Position numbers and translations under genes: made by a program | NCBI GenBank assembly: GCA_009772925.1 | Contig: WOUQ01000008.1 | Span: forward strand, 83,529 to 147,528 | DNA length: 64,000 bases | Source of the DNA: a bacterium | GTDB lineage: Bacteria > Pseudomonadota > Gammaproteobacteria > Burkholderiales > Thiobacillaceae | Direction of reading: 5' to 3' | The notes under the pieces: generated by a model | What the model saw: the letters and a program-made list of their open reading frames with translations, nothing else | Told to the model about the DNA's origin: nothing | Database searches by the model: none | Part shown: in pieces, positions 10,162 to 19,025 of the stretch | Layout of the letters: each line of letters starts with the position of its first letter | Position numbering within the stretch: position 1 is the stretch's first letter

Positions 10162-11321
10162 GCTTGGAATTCGAATCCTGGTACCTGCTGGTCATACCGC
10201 TGTTCTTCGCCCTCGGCTGGGTCGCCGCCCGCATCGACATCCGCCACGTCATGCAGGAATCCCGCGCGGTGCCGCGCTCCTATTTCAAGGGCCTCAACTA
10301 CCTGCTCAACGAGCAGCCTGACAAGGCCATCGAGGCATTCCTGGAAGTCGCCAAGATGGACCCCGACACCCTCGAACTGCATTTCGCGCTGGGCGCCCTG
10401 TTCCGCCGCCGGGGCGAACTGGACCGGGCCATCCGTATCCATCAGAACCTGGTGGACCGCGCCGATCTGTCGCAGGACCAGCGCATGAAGGCGCTCTACG
10501 AACTCGGCGAGGATTTCCTCAAGGCCGGGCTGCTGGACCGCGCCGAGTCGGTGTTCCGCCGCCTGGAATCGGGCAGCCACGCCCGCGAGGCCCTGCGCAA
10601 CATCCTCGATATCCAGGTGCTCACCAAGGACTGGCCGCAAGCCATCCAGACCGCCGCCCGCCTGGAAAAATTGGGCTGTCCGGCGCAGAACGCGGATACC
10701 GCGCATTACTACAGCGAGATGGCCGTGGCCGCCCTGCTGAAGGACGATTTCGCGGCGGCGCGGGCGCACCTGGATGAGGCCTTGCGGGAAAACAAGCGTT
10801 CCGCGCGGGCCTGGATGCTGCGTGGCGACCTGGAGGCGAAGGCGGGACGCGATGAAGAAGCCATCGCCGCCTGGCGCCGGCTGGAGGAGATCAACCCCTC
10901 TTTCCTGCCCACCGTGGCCGAGCGCCTGGTGCAGGCCCACATCCGCCTGGGCCGGCAGGAGCAGGTCATTGTTCTGCTGAAAGCCTATCTCGACCGCCAG
11001 CCCAGCCCCGACCTGCTGCATCTGGTGTTCCAGACCGTGGCCGAGCATCAGGGCTGGTCGGCCGCCCGCCAGCTGGCCGCGGAGGAGCTCAAGCGGCATC
11101 CCAGCCTGCGTGCCCTCGACGACTATCTGCAGGCCAGCAATGCCGTGCAGCCGGAATCGGTGGAGGGGCGACTGGCCCAGGACCTGGTGCATCGCCAGGT
11201 CAGCCGCACGGCCTATTACCTGTGCGGCAATTGCGGCTTCAAGGCGCGTCAGTTCTTCTGGCAGTGTCCGGCCTGCGCGCGCTGGGAAAGCATCCCGCCG
11301 GAACGGGTGGAGCATGACTGA
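10158..11321 (+). CDS. lapB: Lipopolysaccharide assembly protein LapB (YciM), TPR protein
   Basis: A 387-residue inner-membrane-anchored tetratricopeptide protein that in E. coli regulates LpxC turnover and LPS export. An N-terminal transmembrane helix (about residues 8-24) is followed by TPR-like helical repeats (for example [20 protein letters not shown] and the segment beginning [19 protein letters not shown]), and a C-terminal rubredoxin-like zinc ribbon with two CxxC pairs ([12 protein letters not shown] and WQCPACARW). ATG 10158 overlaps the lapA stop by 4 bases, and the gene's end overlaps pyrF by 8 bases, so the three are one translationally coupled unit. Confidence 0.95.
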   Translation: MSLEFESWYLLVIPLFFALGWVAARIDIRHVMQESRAVPRSYFKGLNYLLNEQPDKAIEAFLEVAKMDPDTLELHFALGALFRRRGELDRAIRIHQNLVDRADLSQDQRMKALYELGEDFLKAGLLDRAESVFRRLESGSHAREALRNILDIQVLTKDWPQAIQTAARLEKLGCPAQNADTAHYYSEMAVAALLKDDFAAARAHLDEALRENKRSARAWMLRGDLEAKAGRDEEAIAAWRRLEEINPSFLPTVAERLVQAHIRLGRQEQVIVLLKAYLDRQPSPDLLHLVFQTVAEHQGWSAARQLAAEELKRHPSLRALDDYLQASNAVQPESVEGRLAQDLVHRQVSRTAYYLCGNCGFKARQFFWQCPACARWESIPPERVEHD

Positions 11322-12012
11322 ACCACGCGTCATCGTCGCCCTCGATTACGCCGACGCCGCCACCGCCCGCGCCGTGGTGGCGCGCCTGCGGCCGGACCTG
11401 TGCCGCCTGAAGGTGGGCAAGGAGCTGTTCGTCGCGGCCGGGCCCGATTTCGTGCGCGAGCTGGTGGGACAGGGCTTTGCCGTGTTCCTCGATCTGAAGT
11501 TCCACGACATCCCGAATACCGTCGCCCAGGCCTGCAAGGCCGCCGCCCGCCTCGGCGTGTGGATGCTGAACGTGCATGCCAGCGGCGGTCCGCGCATGCT
11601 CGCAGCCGCGCGCGAGGCCGTCGAGAGTGGCCCGGCGCGGCCGCTGCTGATCGCGGTGACGGTGCTGACCAGCATGCGTAGAGAGGAACTGCAAGCCATC
11701 GGCGTCGACGCCGACCCGGAGCAGCAGGTCCTGCGCCTGGCCGGACTGGCGGGCGACGCGGGTCTGGACGGCGTGGTCTGCTCAGCCCTGGAGGCCCCCG
11801 CGCTGCGGCGGCACATGGGCGCGCATTTCCGCCTGGTGACGCCCGGTATCCGCCCCGCCGGCAGTGCCGCCGGCGACCAGACCCGCATTCTCACGCCGGC
11901 TCAGGCGGTGCGCGCCGGCGCCGATGATCTGGTGATCGGCCGCCCCATTACCCAGGCGACCGATCCCGTGGCCGAACTGGAAAAAATCGCCGCCGAAATC
12001 GCCGCGTGTTGA
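11314..12012 (+). CDS. pyrF: Orotidine-5'-phosphate decarboxylase
   Basis: Decarboxylates OMP to UMP, the final step of pyrimidine synthesis. A 232-residue TIM barrel with the catalytic [13 protein letters not shown] segment (Asp60, Lys62, Asp65), the early VALDYAD substrate loop, and a C-terminal phosphate-binding region ending [12 protein letters not shown]. The start at 11314 lies inside the end of lapB (8-base overlap); lapB-pyrF is a common proteobacterial pairing. Length is normal. Confidence 0.97.
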   Translation: MTEPRVIVALDYADAATARAVVARLRPDLCRLKVGKELFVAAGPDFVRELVGQGFAVFLDLKFHDIPNTVAQACKAAARLGVWMLNVHASGGPRMLAAAREAVESGPARPLLIAVTVLTSMRREELQAIGVDADPEQQVLRLAGLAGDAGLDGVVCSALEAPALRRHMGAHFRLVTPGIRPAGSAAGDQTRILTPAQAVRAGADDLVIGRPITQATDPVAELEKIAAEIAAC

Positions 12013-12083
12013 GGCCTCGCGGCGGCGTCGGGCGATCGCGCAGCAAGTAAAATCCTCAAGCAGTCCGCCATAGATCCTCCGCC

Positions 12084-12971
12084 ATGTACAAGACCATCGA
12101 AGATTTCGTCGGCAACACCCCCCTGGTGCGCTTGCGCAAGCTGCCGGGCGCAACTTCCAACGTCGTCCTGGTCAAGCTGGAAGGCAACAACCCGGCCGGC
12201 TCGGTGAAGGATCGGCCCGCCCTGTCGATGATCGCCAGGGCGGAGGCGCGTGGCGAGATTCGCCCCGGCGATACCCTGATCGAGGCCACCAGCGGCAATA
12301 CCGGCATCGCCCTGGCGATGGCCGCCGCCATCCGCGGCTACCGCATGGTGCTGATCATGCCCGAGCACCTCTCCATCGAGCGCCGCCAGACCATGAAGGC
12401 CTATGGCGCGGAGTTGGTGCTGGTGAGCAAGGCGGAGGGCATGGAAGGTGCCCGCGACCTGGCCGAACGCATGCAGCGCGAAGGCCGCGGCAAGATCCTC
12501 GACCAGTTTTCCAACCCCGACAATCCGGTGGCCCACTATGAAGCCACCGGCCCGGAAATCTGGCGGGATACCGAGGGTACGCTCACCCACTTTGTTTCCA
12601 GCATGGGCACCACCGGCACCATCATGGGGTGTTCGCGCTACCTCAAGGAAGTCAATCCGGCCGTCCAGATCGTCGGCGTGCAGCCGGAGGAGGGCGCCCA
12701 GATCCCCGGCATCCGCAAGTGGCCCGCCGAGTATGTGCCGAAGATCTGCGACTACGATCGGGTGGACCGCATGATCTACGTCGGTCAGGCGGAGGCGGAG
12801 GAAACCGCCCGCCGCCTGGCGGCCGAGGAAGGCATCTTCGCCGGCATCTCCTCCGGCGGTGCCCTGTACGCGGCGCTGCAACTGTCCAAGGAAGTGGAAC
12901 ACGCGGTCATCGTCTCCATAGTCTGTGACCGCGGCGACCGCTACCTCTCCACCGGCGTGTTCCCGGCCTGA
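12084..12971 (+). CDS. cysM: Cysteine synthase B
   Basis: PLP enzyme forming cysteine from O-acetylserine and sulfide; the CysM type can also take thiosulfate. The 295-residue protein has the PLP lysine in NPAGSVKDRPA (Lys42) and the substrate loop ATSGNTGIAL (residues 69-78). The length and the region GIRKWPAEYVPKI match the CysM branch rather than CysK, which is usually about 315 residues or more. It begins 71 bases after pyrF. No cysteine-regulon operator could be recognised upstream. Confidence 0.93.
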   Translation: MYKTIEDFVGNTPLVRLRKLPGATSNVVLVKLEGNNPAGSVKDRPALSMIARAEARGEIRPGDTLIEATSGNTGIALAMAAAIRGYRMVLIMPEHLSIERRQTMKAYGAELVLVSKAEGMEGARDLAERMQREGRGKILDQFSNPDNPVAHYEATGPEIWRDTEGTLTHFVSSMGTTGTIMGCSRYLKEVNPAVQIVGVQPEEGAQIPGIRKWPAEYVPKICDYDRVDRMIYVGQAEAEETARRLAAEEGIFAGISSGGALYAALQLSKEVEHAVIVSIVCDRGDRYLSTGVFPA

Positions 12972-12973
12972 GC

Positions 12974-13660
12974 ATGACCGGGCGCGTCTACGTCTGGGAC
13001 CTGCCGACGCGGCTGTTCCATTGGCTATTGGTGGTGTTGATCGCGGCCGCCTATCTCACCGCGTCCTTCGATGTGATGGACTGGCACCGGCGCATCGGCC
13101 TTACGCTGCTGGGTCTGGTGGTGTTCCGCCTGGTCTGGGGATTCGTCGGCAGCCGTCACGCCCGCTTCGCCGAATTCCTGCGCGGTCCCGCCGCCGTCCT
13201 TGCCTATCTGCGCGGCGCATGGCATGGCGTTGGGCACAATCCGCTGGGCGGTTGGTCGGTGCTGCTGCTGTTGCTGTTGCCGTTGGCCATGGTCGGCAGC
13301 GGCCTGTTCGCCAACGACGACGTGGCCTTCCAGGGCCCCCTGGCCGGTCTCGTCGACAAGGCGAGCAGCGACCGCCTCACCAGCCTGCATCACCTCGCCT
13401 TCGATCTGCTGCTGGGCCTCATTGGCCTGCATCTGGCGGCGATCGCCTACTACCGCTTGGCGCGTCGGGAAAACCTGGTGAAGCCCATGTTCAGCGGCTG
13501 GAAGGAGGGCGACTTCGCGGAGGAGCAGCCACGCCGCCCGGCGCGCTGGCCTGCCTTGCTGCTGGCCGTCGTGGTTGCCGGGGGGGTCGTCTATGCTGTG
13601 ACGGCCCTGGAACCGCCGCCGCCCGCGCCGATTCCCGCCGAAGCCCTGCCGGACTGGTGA
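12974..13660 (+). CDS. Cytochrome b561-type diheme membrane protein
   Basis: A 228-residue integral membrane cytochrome b of the di-heme b561 / Ni-Fe hydrogenase b-subunit superfamily. It starts RVYVWDLPTRLFHWLLV, a signature of this group, and has further candidate heme-ligand histidines in DWHRRIG, LTSLHHLAFDLL and GLHLAAIAYY. About four hydrophobic helices are seen, and a fifth near the C-terminus (ALLLAVVVAGGVVYAVTAL) leads into a proline-rich tail. It likely passes electrons between the quinone pool and a periplasmic c-type cytochrome. It starts 2 bases after cysM and converges on a cytochrome c' gene, a plausible partner. Confidence 0.85.
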   Translation: MTGRVYVWDLPTRLFHWLLVVLIAAAYLTASFDVMDWHRRIGLTLLGLVVFRLVWGFVGSRHARFAEFLRGPAAVLAYLRGAWHGVGHNPLGGWSVLLLLLLPLAMVGSGLFANDDVAFQGPLAGLVDKASSDRLTSLHHLAFDLLLGLIGLHLAAIAYYRLARRENLVKPMFSGWKEGDFAEEQPRRPARWPALLLAVVVAGGVVYAVTALEPPPPAPIPAEALPDW

Positions 13661-13710
13661 ACTGACAAGCTTGGCCGCACGGCTCAGGCTTGTATGTCGG
13701 GACGCGCGCC

Positions 13711-14181
13711 TTACTTGACGCGGTAGCGGTCGTGGCAGGCTTTGCAGGATTCACCCAGCTTGCCGAACTGGGCGCCGATCGCCTTGGCATCGCCTGTCGC
13801 GGCAATCTTCGCCATTTCGTTGGCCTGGGTGTTGAAGTTGACGGCGATCTCGCGCACTTTCTCGGGTTCCTGGAAGAACTCCGACTTCAGGCGGGTCTTT
13901 TCACCGCCGACGTCGCGGTCGGTGCCCGGCGCGTAGAGCGCGCCCAGCCCGGAATTGGCGACCGTGGCGATGGCTGCCGCGGCTTTCGCCACTTCGTCCT
14001 TGTTGAAGTTGCCTTCCAGGCTGCCCTTGATCTTGCCCATGTTCCAGGCCATGAAGTTGTAGCTGGCCTTGCGGAACTTGATCATCTCCTCCGGCTTGAG
14101 CGGGGTGTTGGCGAGGGCGCTGCCGGCGACCGACAGGGCCAGGGCGGCCAGGACGAGTTTCAGGGTGGACTTGCACGACAT
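13711..14181 (-). CDS. Cytochrome c' (class II c-type cytochrome)
   Basis: A 156-residue periplasmic heme protein. The N-terminus is a signal peptide (LVLAALALSVAGSALA, cleavage after about residue 24), then a four-helix body beginning LKPEEMIKFRKASYNFMAWNM, and a single C-terminal heme site CKACH (residues 146-150), the class II layout. Cytochromes c' bind NO and CO and are often linked to NO protection or denitrifying metabolism. A good ribosome site, AAGGAGA, precedes the ATG. It converges with the b-type cytochrome gene. The exact role is inferred from family only. Confidence 0.92.
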   Translation of the reverse strand: MSCKSTLKLVLAALALSVAGSALANTPLKPEEMIKFRKASYNFMAWNMGKIKGSLEGNFNKDEVAKAAAAIATVANSGLGALYAPGTDRDVGGEKTRLKSEFFQEPEKVREIAVNFNTQANEMAKIAATGDAKAIGAQFGKLGESCKACHDRYRVK

Positions 14182-14229
14182 GCTGATCTCCTTGGTTGGG
14201 GGGGTGTTGGGGGCGGGCGCATTGTCGCC

Positions 14230-14958
14230 TCATTCGCGCCAGAGCAGGAAGACACAGGGGTACTTGCGGAGTTCCGGCGGGCTGGCCGGCCATGCCGCGA
14301 CGCGGGCGCTGAGGATGAGTTCGTCGCGACCGGTGAGGTCGCGTGCCACGGCCAGCCGGGTATCGGCGCGGCAGACCGCGAGGATGCTCTCCAGCATGGC
14401 CGGGTTGCGGTAGGGCGTTTCGATGAAGATCTGGGTGGCGTTGTCGGCGGCGGCGCGCGCTTCCAGGTCGCGCAGGGCCTGGGCCCGCTCATCCGGCTTT
14501 GCCGGCAGATAGCCGTGGAAGGTGAAACGCTGGCCGACCATGCCCGCGGCCATCAGCGCCAGCAGGATGGAGGAGGGGCCGACCAGCGGGCGCACCGGGA
14601 TGCCGCGGTCGTGGGCCAGGCGCACCAGTTCGGCGCCGGGGTCGGCCACGGCGGGACAACCGGCTTCTGACAGCAGCCCCGCGTCGTGGCCGTCGAGCAG
14701 GGGACGCAGCAGGCTTTCTAGTTCGGCATTCCGGGTGTGCTCGTTGAGCTCCAGCAGGGTCAGTTGCTGGAGCGGCAGCGTGGTGGGCAGTTGCTTGAGG
14801 AAGGCCCGCGCGGTCTTCGCGTGCTCGACGATGAAGGTGGAGAGGCTGGCGGCGATGCGCCGGGTTGCTTCGGGCAGCACCGATTCCAGTGGGGAGTCGC
14901 CCAGAGGCGTGGGAATCAGATAGAGGGTGCCCGGCGCTGTTTCCGCCGCACGCCGCAC
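14230..14958 (-). CDS. SAM-dependent methyltransferase, RsmI-like tetrapyrrole methylase fold
   Basis: A 242-residue protein with the tetrapyrrole (corrin/porphyrin) methylase fold: GTLYLIPTPLGDSPLESVLP at the start, the SAM-loop-like segment GLLSEAGCPAVADPGAELVRLAH, VGPSSILLALMAAG, and TQIFIETPYRNPAML. These resemble RsmI, the 16S rRNA C1402 2'-O-methyltransferase, but the N-terminal half (FIVEHAKTARAFLKQL) departs from the usual AEDTR region, so it is probably a paralogue of unknown substrate. It lies 3 bases downstream of the Maf gene on the same strand, so they are co-transcribed. Confidence 0.82.
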   Translation of the reverse strand: MRRAAETAPGTLYLIPTPLGDSPLESVLPEATRRIAASLSTFIVEHAKTARAFLKQLPTTLPLQQLTLLELNEHTRNAELESLLRPLLDGHDAGLLSEAGCPAVADPGAELVRLAHDRGIPVRPLVGPSSILLALMAAGMVGQRFTFHGYLPAKPDERAQALRDLEARAAADNATQIFIETPYRNPAMLESILAVCRADTRLAVARDLTGRDELILSARVAAWPASPPELRKYPCVFLLWRE

Positions 14959-14961
14959 GCC

Positions 14962-15552
14962 TTACCCCTCACGCCAGGTCAGCACATCCAGGCCCTCGTT
15001 GGCCAGCATCTCGGTGAGCTTGATGAGAGGCAGACCCACCAGGGCGTTGGGATCCTCGGTCTCGTAGCGAGCGATGAGGGCGATCCCCAGGGATTCGCTG
15101 CGGGCGCTGCCGCAGCAGTTGTATGGTTGGTCCTTGCGCAGATAGGCCTCGATCTGGGCATCGCTGTAGTGCCGCATCACCAGGCGTACCGGAACGTTGG
15201 CGGTCTGCACCGATCCGGTCCCGGCGTTGAGCAGGGTGAGGGCGGTATGGAATTCCAGGGTCTTGCCACGCATCGCGCGGAGTTGTGCCACCGCCTTTTC
15301 ATGGCTACCGGGTTTGCCCAGTTGCACCCCTTCCAGCAGAGCGACCTGGTCGGAACCGATGATGAGGGCGTCGGGAAAACGCGCCGCCACCGCACGAGCC
15401 TTGAGGACCGAAAGGCGCTGGGCGGTTTCGTCCGGGGACTCGCCCGGTAAGGGCGTTTCGTCCACGTCCGGGGCCGCCACCTCGAAGGGCACACCCAGGC
15501 GGGCGAGGAGTTCGCGTCGGTAGGGGGAGGTGGAAGCCAGGACCAGCTTCAT
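14962..15552 (-). CDS. Maf-family nucleoside triphosphate pyrophosphatase, YceF type
   Basis: A 196-residue housecleaning NTP pyrophosphatase. It has the family start LASTSPYRRELL, the catalytic region DALIIGSDQVALLEG, and YNCCGSARSESLGIALI, which resembles the YceF branch active on 7-methyl-GTP rather than the dTTP/UTP branch. It is 3 bases from the following methyltransferase gene, and is separated from pycB upstream by a heptamer-repeat hairpin. Confidence 0.92.
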   Translation of the reverse strand: MKLVLASTSPYRRELLARLGVPFEVAAPDVDETPLPGESPDETAQRLSVLKARAVAARFPDALIIGSDQVALLEGVQLGKPGSHEKAVAQLRAMRGKTLEFHTALTLLNAGTGSVQTANVPVRLVMRHYSDAQIEAYLRKDQPYNCCGSARSESLGIALIARYETEDPNALVGLPLIKLTEMLANEGLDVLTWREG

Positions 15553-15553
15553 A

Positions 15554-15621
15554 GGACTGAGGACTGAGGACTGAGGGGGCGAGGTGGTCTTGCTCAGTCC
15601 TCGCTACTCAGTCCTCAGTCC
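15554..15621. repeat. Heptamer-repeat hairpin between pycB and maf
   Basis: Three direct tandem copies of GGACTGA (15554-15574) are answered by three copies of the reverse complement TCAGTCC (15594-15600, 15608-15614, 15615-15621). Two adjoining copies on each side can pair as a perfect 14-base stem (15554-15567 with 15608-15621). It begins immediately after the pycB stop, on the strand carrying both genes, and might act as a processing or termination structure, although no T-run follows. Confidence 0.8.
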
Positions 15622-15622
15622 T

Positions 15623-17485
15623 TCATTCTGGTTGTATCTCGACGAGAACCTGGTCCGGCGTCACCGCGTCGCCCTTGGCGACGAAGACATTGGTGACCAC
15701 GCCGGACACCGGGGCCTGGACCTCGTTCTCCATCTTCATGGCCTCGATGACCAGGACACCGTCGCCGGCCTTGACCTTGTCGCCGGCCTTCACCTTCACG
15801 TCGACGATGGTGCCGGGCATGGCGGTGGTGACGCAGCCGGCGTGCGTGGGGCGCGGACGCTGCTTGCTGCCCACGCCGGCAGCGCCCTTCTTGCCGCCGA
15901 CCGATTTGCGCGGCGCGGCGGCGCCGGGGGTGACTTCCACCTCGTCCAGGGCCTCCAGCAGGACTTCCTCGGCGACCCCGTCGACGTGCACGTAGAACGG
16001 GCGCTGGCCCTCGCCGCCATGGCCGGTACCCTTGATGCGGATATGGTAGGTCTCGCCGTGCAGGGTGACGTTGAACTCACTGGGCGCGTAGATGGCCGGG
16101 CAGGAAGCGGCTTCCTTGGATGCCGCGGGCAACAGTTGCTCGGGAGTCAGGGTGCCGGCGGCCCGCTCCTGCAGGAAGGTGCGGCCGATGTCGGGGAACA
16201 TGGCGTAGGTCAGCACGTCCTCGTCGGACTTGGCCAGCCCCTCGGCCTCGCCGCGCAGCTTGTCGAGTTCGTCGGTGAGCAGGTCGGCGGGGCGGCAGGT
16301 GATGACTTCCTGGTTGCCCACCGCGAGTTTCTTCACTTCCTCGTTGACCTTGCCCGGGGCGGCGCCGTAGCGGCCCAGGAGGTAGCTTTTCACCTCGTTG
16401 GTGACTGACTTGTAGCGCCCGCCGGTGAGCACGTTGAGCACGGCCTGGGTGCCGACGATCTGCGAAGTGGGCGTCACCAGGGGAGGGTAGCCGAGGTCCT
16501 CGCGCACGCGGGGAATCTCCGCCAGCACCTCGTCCATGCGGTTCAGCGCGCCTTGTTCACGGAGCTGGTTGGTGAGGTTGGAGATCATGCCGCCCGGCAC
16601 CTGGGAGACCAGGATGCGGGTATCCACTTGCGGGCCGGACATCTCGAACTGCCAGTATTTCTTGCGCTGTTCGCGGAAGTAGGCGCTGATTTCCTGCAGC
16701 TTGGCCAGATTCAGGCCGGTGTCGTACTCGGTGCCGGCCAGGGCCGCCACCAGGCTTTCCGTGGTGGGATGGCTGGCGCCCTCGGAATAGGCGGACAGGC
16801 AGGTGTCGATCATGTTGGCGCCGGCCTCGACCGCCTTCAGATGCACCATGCTGGCCAGGCCGGAGGTGGCGTGGCTGTGGGTATGGATGGGGATGCTGAT
16901 GGCGGCCTTGAGCGCCTTCACCAGCTTCTCGGTGTCGTAGGGCGTGAGCAGGCCGGCCATGTCCTTGATGGCCAGGGTGTTGCAGCCCATGGCTTCCAGT
17001 TCCTTGGCCATGGCGACGAAGTACTCGATGCCGTGCACCGGACTGGTGGTGTAGCTGAGGGTGCCTTCGGCGTGCTTGCCGGCCGCCTTCACCGCCTCGA
17101 TGGAGACGCGCAGGTTGCGCAGGTCGTTCATGGCGTCGAACACGCGGAACACGTCGATGCCGTTGTCCGCGCACTTCTTCACGAAGGCGCGCACCACGTC
17201 GTCCGGGTAATGGCGGTAGCCGAGCAGATTCTGGCCGCGCAGCAGCATCTGGATGCGCGAATTGGGCAGGGCGCGGCGCAGTTTCTGCAGACGCTCCCAC
17301 GGATCCTCCTTGAGGAAGCGCACGCAGGCGTCGAACGTGGCGCCGCCCCAGGCTTCCAGCGACCAGTAGCCGGCGGCGTCGAGCGCGCCGCAGATGGGCA
17401 GCATGTCCTCGGTGCGCATGCGGGTGGCGATCAGGGACTGGTGGCCGTCGCGCAGGACCAGTTCGGTGACGTGTACTTTCGGCAT
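15623..17485 (-). CDS. pycB: Pyruvate carboxylase subunit B (OadA-type carboxyltransferase with biotin domain)
   Basis: A 620-residue protein: carboxyltransferase TIM barrel at the N-terminus (VLRDGHQSLIATRM metal site, GRGxN-like LLRGQNLLGYRHY, lysine motif LAIKDMAGLLTPYD), a PYC/OADA region, an Ala/Lys/Gly-rich linker (about residues 510-545), and a C-terminal biotinyl domain with the biotinylation site VIEAMKMENEVQAP. With the ATP-grasp subunit encoded just upstream it should carboxylate pyruvate to oxaloacetate. The same architecture is found in sodium-pumping oxaloacetate decarboxylase, but no membrane beta or gamma subunits are nearby, so carboxylase is preferred. Confidence 0.9.
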   Translation of the reverse strand: MPKVHVTELVLRDGHQSLIATRMRTEDMLPICGALDAAGYWSLEAWGGATFDACVRFLKEDPWERLQKLRRALPNSRIQMLLRGQNLLGYRHYPDDVVRAFVKKCADNGIDVFRVFDAMNDLRNLRVSIEAVKAAGKHAEGTLSYTTSPVHGIEYFVAMAKELEAMGCNTLAIKDMAGLLTPYDTEKLVKALKAAISIPIHTHSHATSGLASMVHLKAVEAGANMIDTCLSAYSEGASHPTTESLVAALAGTEYDTGLNLAKLQEISAYFREQRKKYWQFEMSGPQVDTRILVSQVPGGMISNLTNQLREQGALNRMDEVLAEIPRVREDLGYPPLVTPTSQIVGTQAVLNVLTGGRYKSVTNEVKSYLLGRYGAAPGKVNEEVKKLAVGNQEVITCRPADLLTDELDKLRGEAEGLAKSDEDVLTYAMFPDIGRTFLQERAAGTLTPEQLLPAASKEAASCPAIYAPSEFNVTLHGETYHIRIKGTGHGGEGQRPFYVHVDGVAEEVLLEALDEVEVTPGAAAPRKSVGGKKGAAGVGSKQRPRPTHAGCVTTAMPGTIVDVKVKAGDKVKAGDGVLVIEAMKMENEVQAPVSGVVTNVFVAKGDAVTPDQVLVEIQPE

Positions 17486-17497
17486 GGGACTATCCTC

Positions 17498-18916
17498 TTA
17501 CAAGCCCATATGGGCGGCGATGGCCGCGGATAATGCGGCGGCCACATGTTCGGCGGGGCGCTTGACCGCGTAGTTGAGCAGTTCCGGGTGGGCTTCGACG
17601 AAGCCGGTGTTGAAGCGGCCGGAGCGAAAATCCGGGTTCTGCAGAATTTCCTGATAGTAGGGAATGGTGGTCTTGACGCCGTAGACCTTCATGTCGTCCA
17701 GGGAACGGCGGCCACGCTCGATCACCGCTTCCCAGGTCAGCGCCCAGACCGTCAGCTTGGCGCACATGGAGTCGTAGTAGGGCGGGATGGTGTAGCCCGA
17801 ATACATGGCCGCGTCCACGCGCACGCCGGGGCCGCCGGGGGCGTAGTAGCGGGTGATGCGGCCGAAGCTGGGCAGGAAGCTGTTTTTTGGATCCTCGGCG
17901 TTGATGCGGAATTCCATGGCGAAACCGCGGTGGCGGATGTCCTCCTGCTTGTACTGCAGGGGCAGGCCGTCGGCGATGCGGATCTGCTCCTGGACGATGT
18001 CGATGCCGGTGATCGTCTCGGTGACGCAGTGTTCCACCTGCAAGCGGGTGTTCATCTCCATGAAGAAGAACTGGTTGTCCGCATCCAGCAGGAACTCGAC
18101 TGTGCCGGCGTTCCTGTAGCCGACCGCCTTGGCGGCGCGCACCGCCAGCTTGCCGATGTATTCGCGCTGGGCCTCGCTGAGCTGCGGCGAGGGGGCGATC
18201 TCGATCAGCTTCTGGTTGCGGCGCTGGATGGAGCAGTCTCGTTCGTACAGGTGGACGCAATCGCCGTGGCTGTCGCCGATGATCTGCACCTCGATGTGCT
18301 TGGGGTTCACCACGCACTTCTCGATGAAGACCTCCGGCTTGCCGAAGGCCTTGGTGGCTTCGGAAACCACCCGCTCGTAGTTCTTCACCAGTTCATCGTC
18401 GGAATCGCAGCGGCGGATGCCGCGGCCACCGCCGCCGTTGGTGGCCTTGAGCATGACCGGGTAGCCGATCTCGCGGGCCAGTTCGAGGGCTTCCTCGGCG
18501 TTCTCCAGGTTGTGGTCGGAACCGGGTACCACCGGGATGCCGGCCTTGATCATGGCCTGGCGGGCCTGGATCTTGTCGCCCATCTGGGTGATAACCTCGG
18601 GGGTGGGGCCGATGAACTTGATGCCGCGTCGCGCGCACACCTCGGCCAGCACGGGGTTCTCCGAGAGGAATCCGTAGCCGGGGTGAAGCGCGTCGCAACC
18701 GGAGGCCACCGCCAGATTCACGATGTTGTGAGCGTTGAGGTAGCCCAGCACGGGATCCGAGCCGATGTTGTAGGCGACATCGGCCTTCTTGACATGGAGG
18801 GCGTGGCGGTCGGCATCGGTATAGATGGCGACTGACTGGATGCCCATCTCCTTGCAGGCCCGCACGATGCGGACCGCGATTTCGCCCCGGTTGGCAATGA
18901 GTATCTTCTTGATCAC
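17498..18916 (-). CDS. pycA: Pyruvate carboxylase subunit A (biotin carboxylase, AccC-like)
   Basis: A 472-residue ATP-grasp biotin carboxylase that carboxylates the biotin on PycB using bicarbonate and ATP. Motifs: KKILIANRGEIAVRIVRAC at the start, HPGYGFLSENP, the glycine-rich ATP loop KATNGGGGRGIRR, EKCVVNPKHIEVQIIGD, and the EMNTRLQVEH catalytic stretch. I chose GTG 18916 because it gives the standard family N-terminus; an ATG at 18994 would add 26 non-homologous residues and run into the divergent yceD promoter. The gene ends 12 bases before pycB and is read divergently from yceD. Confidence 0.9.
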   Translation of the reverse strand: MIKKILIANRGEIAVRIVRACKEMGIQSVAIYTDADRHALHVKKADVAYNIGSDPVLGYLNAHNIVNLAVASGCDALHPGYGFLSENPVLAEVCARRGIKFIGPTPEVITQMGDKIQARQAMIKAGIPVVPGSDHNLENAEEALELAREIGYPVMLKATNGGGGRGIRRCDSDDELVKNYERVVSEATKAFGKPEVFIEKCVVNPKHIEVQIIGDSHGDCVHLYERDCSIQRRNQKLIEIAPSPQLSEAQREYIGKLAVRAAKAVGYRNAGTVEFLLDADNQFFFMEMNTRLQVEHCVTETITGIDIVQEQIRIADGLPLQYKQEDIRHRGFAMEFRINAEDPKNSFLPSFGRITRYYAPGGPGVRVDAAMYSGYTIPPYYDSMCAKLTVWALTWEAVIERGRRSLDDMKVYGVKTTIPYYQEILQNPDFRSGRFNTGFVEAHPELLNYAVKRPAEHVAAALSAAIAAHMGL

Positions 18917-18987
18917 GCTACAGCCTTTACTCGAGTGGAGCGGGGAGGATTCCGACACGGATGCGAAGTCGAAATAGTCCCGTAACT

Positions 18988-19016
18988 TTGACAAAAAAGG
19001 CCGTAAAGCTTAGCAT
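18988..19016 (+). promoter_or_regulatory. Sigma-70 promoter for the yceD-rpmF-fab cluster
   Basis: TTGACA (18988-18993) and TAGCAT (19011-19016) are separated by exactly 17 bases. The predicted transcription start would fall at about 19022-19024, only a few bases before the yceD ATG at 19026. Confidence 0.65.
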
Positions 19017-19025
19017 TTACAGCTT

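Noticed and set aside
15554..15621. CRISPR-like repeats
   Set aside because: Units are 7 bases, without spacers, and arranged as inverted copies; no CRISPR array or cas genes were seen anywhere in the window.
15623..18916. Sodium-pumping oxaloacetate decarboxylase
   Set aside because: Only the OadA-like and AccC-like subunits are present; no OadB or OadG membrane subunits adjoin, so a two-subunit pyruvate carboxylase fits better.
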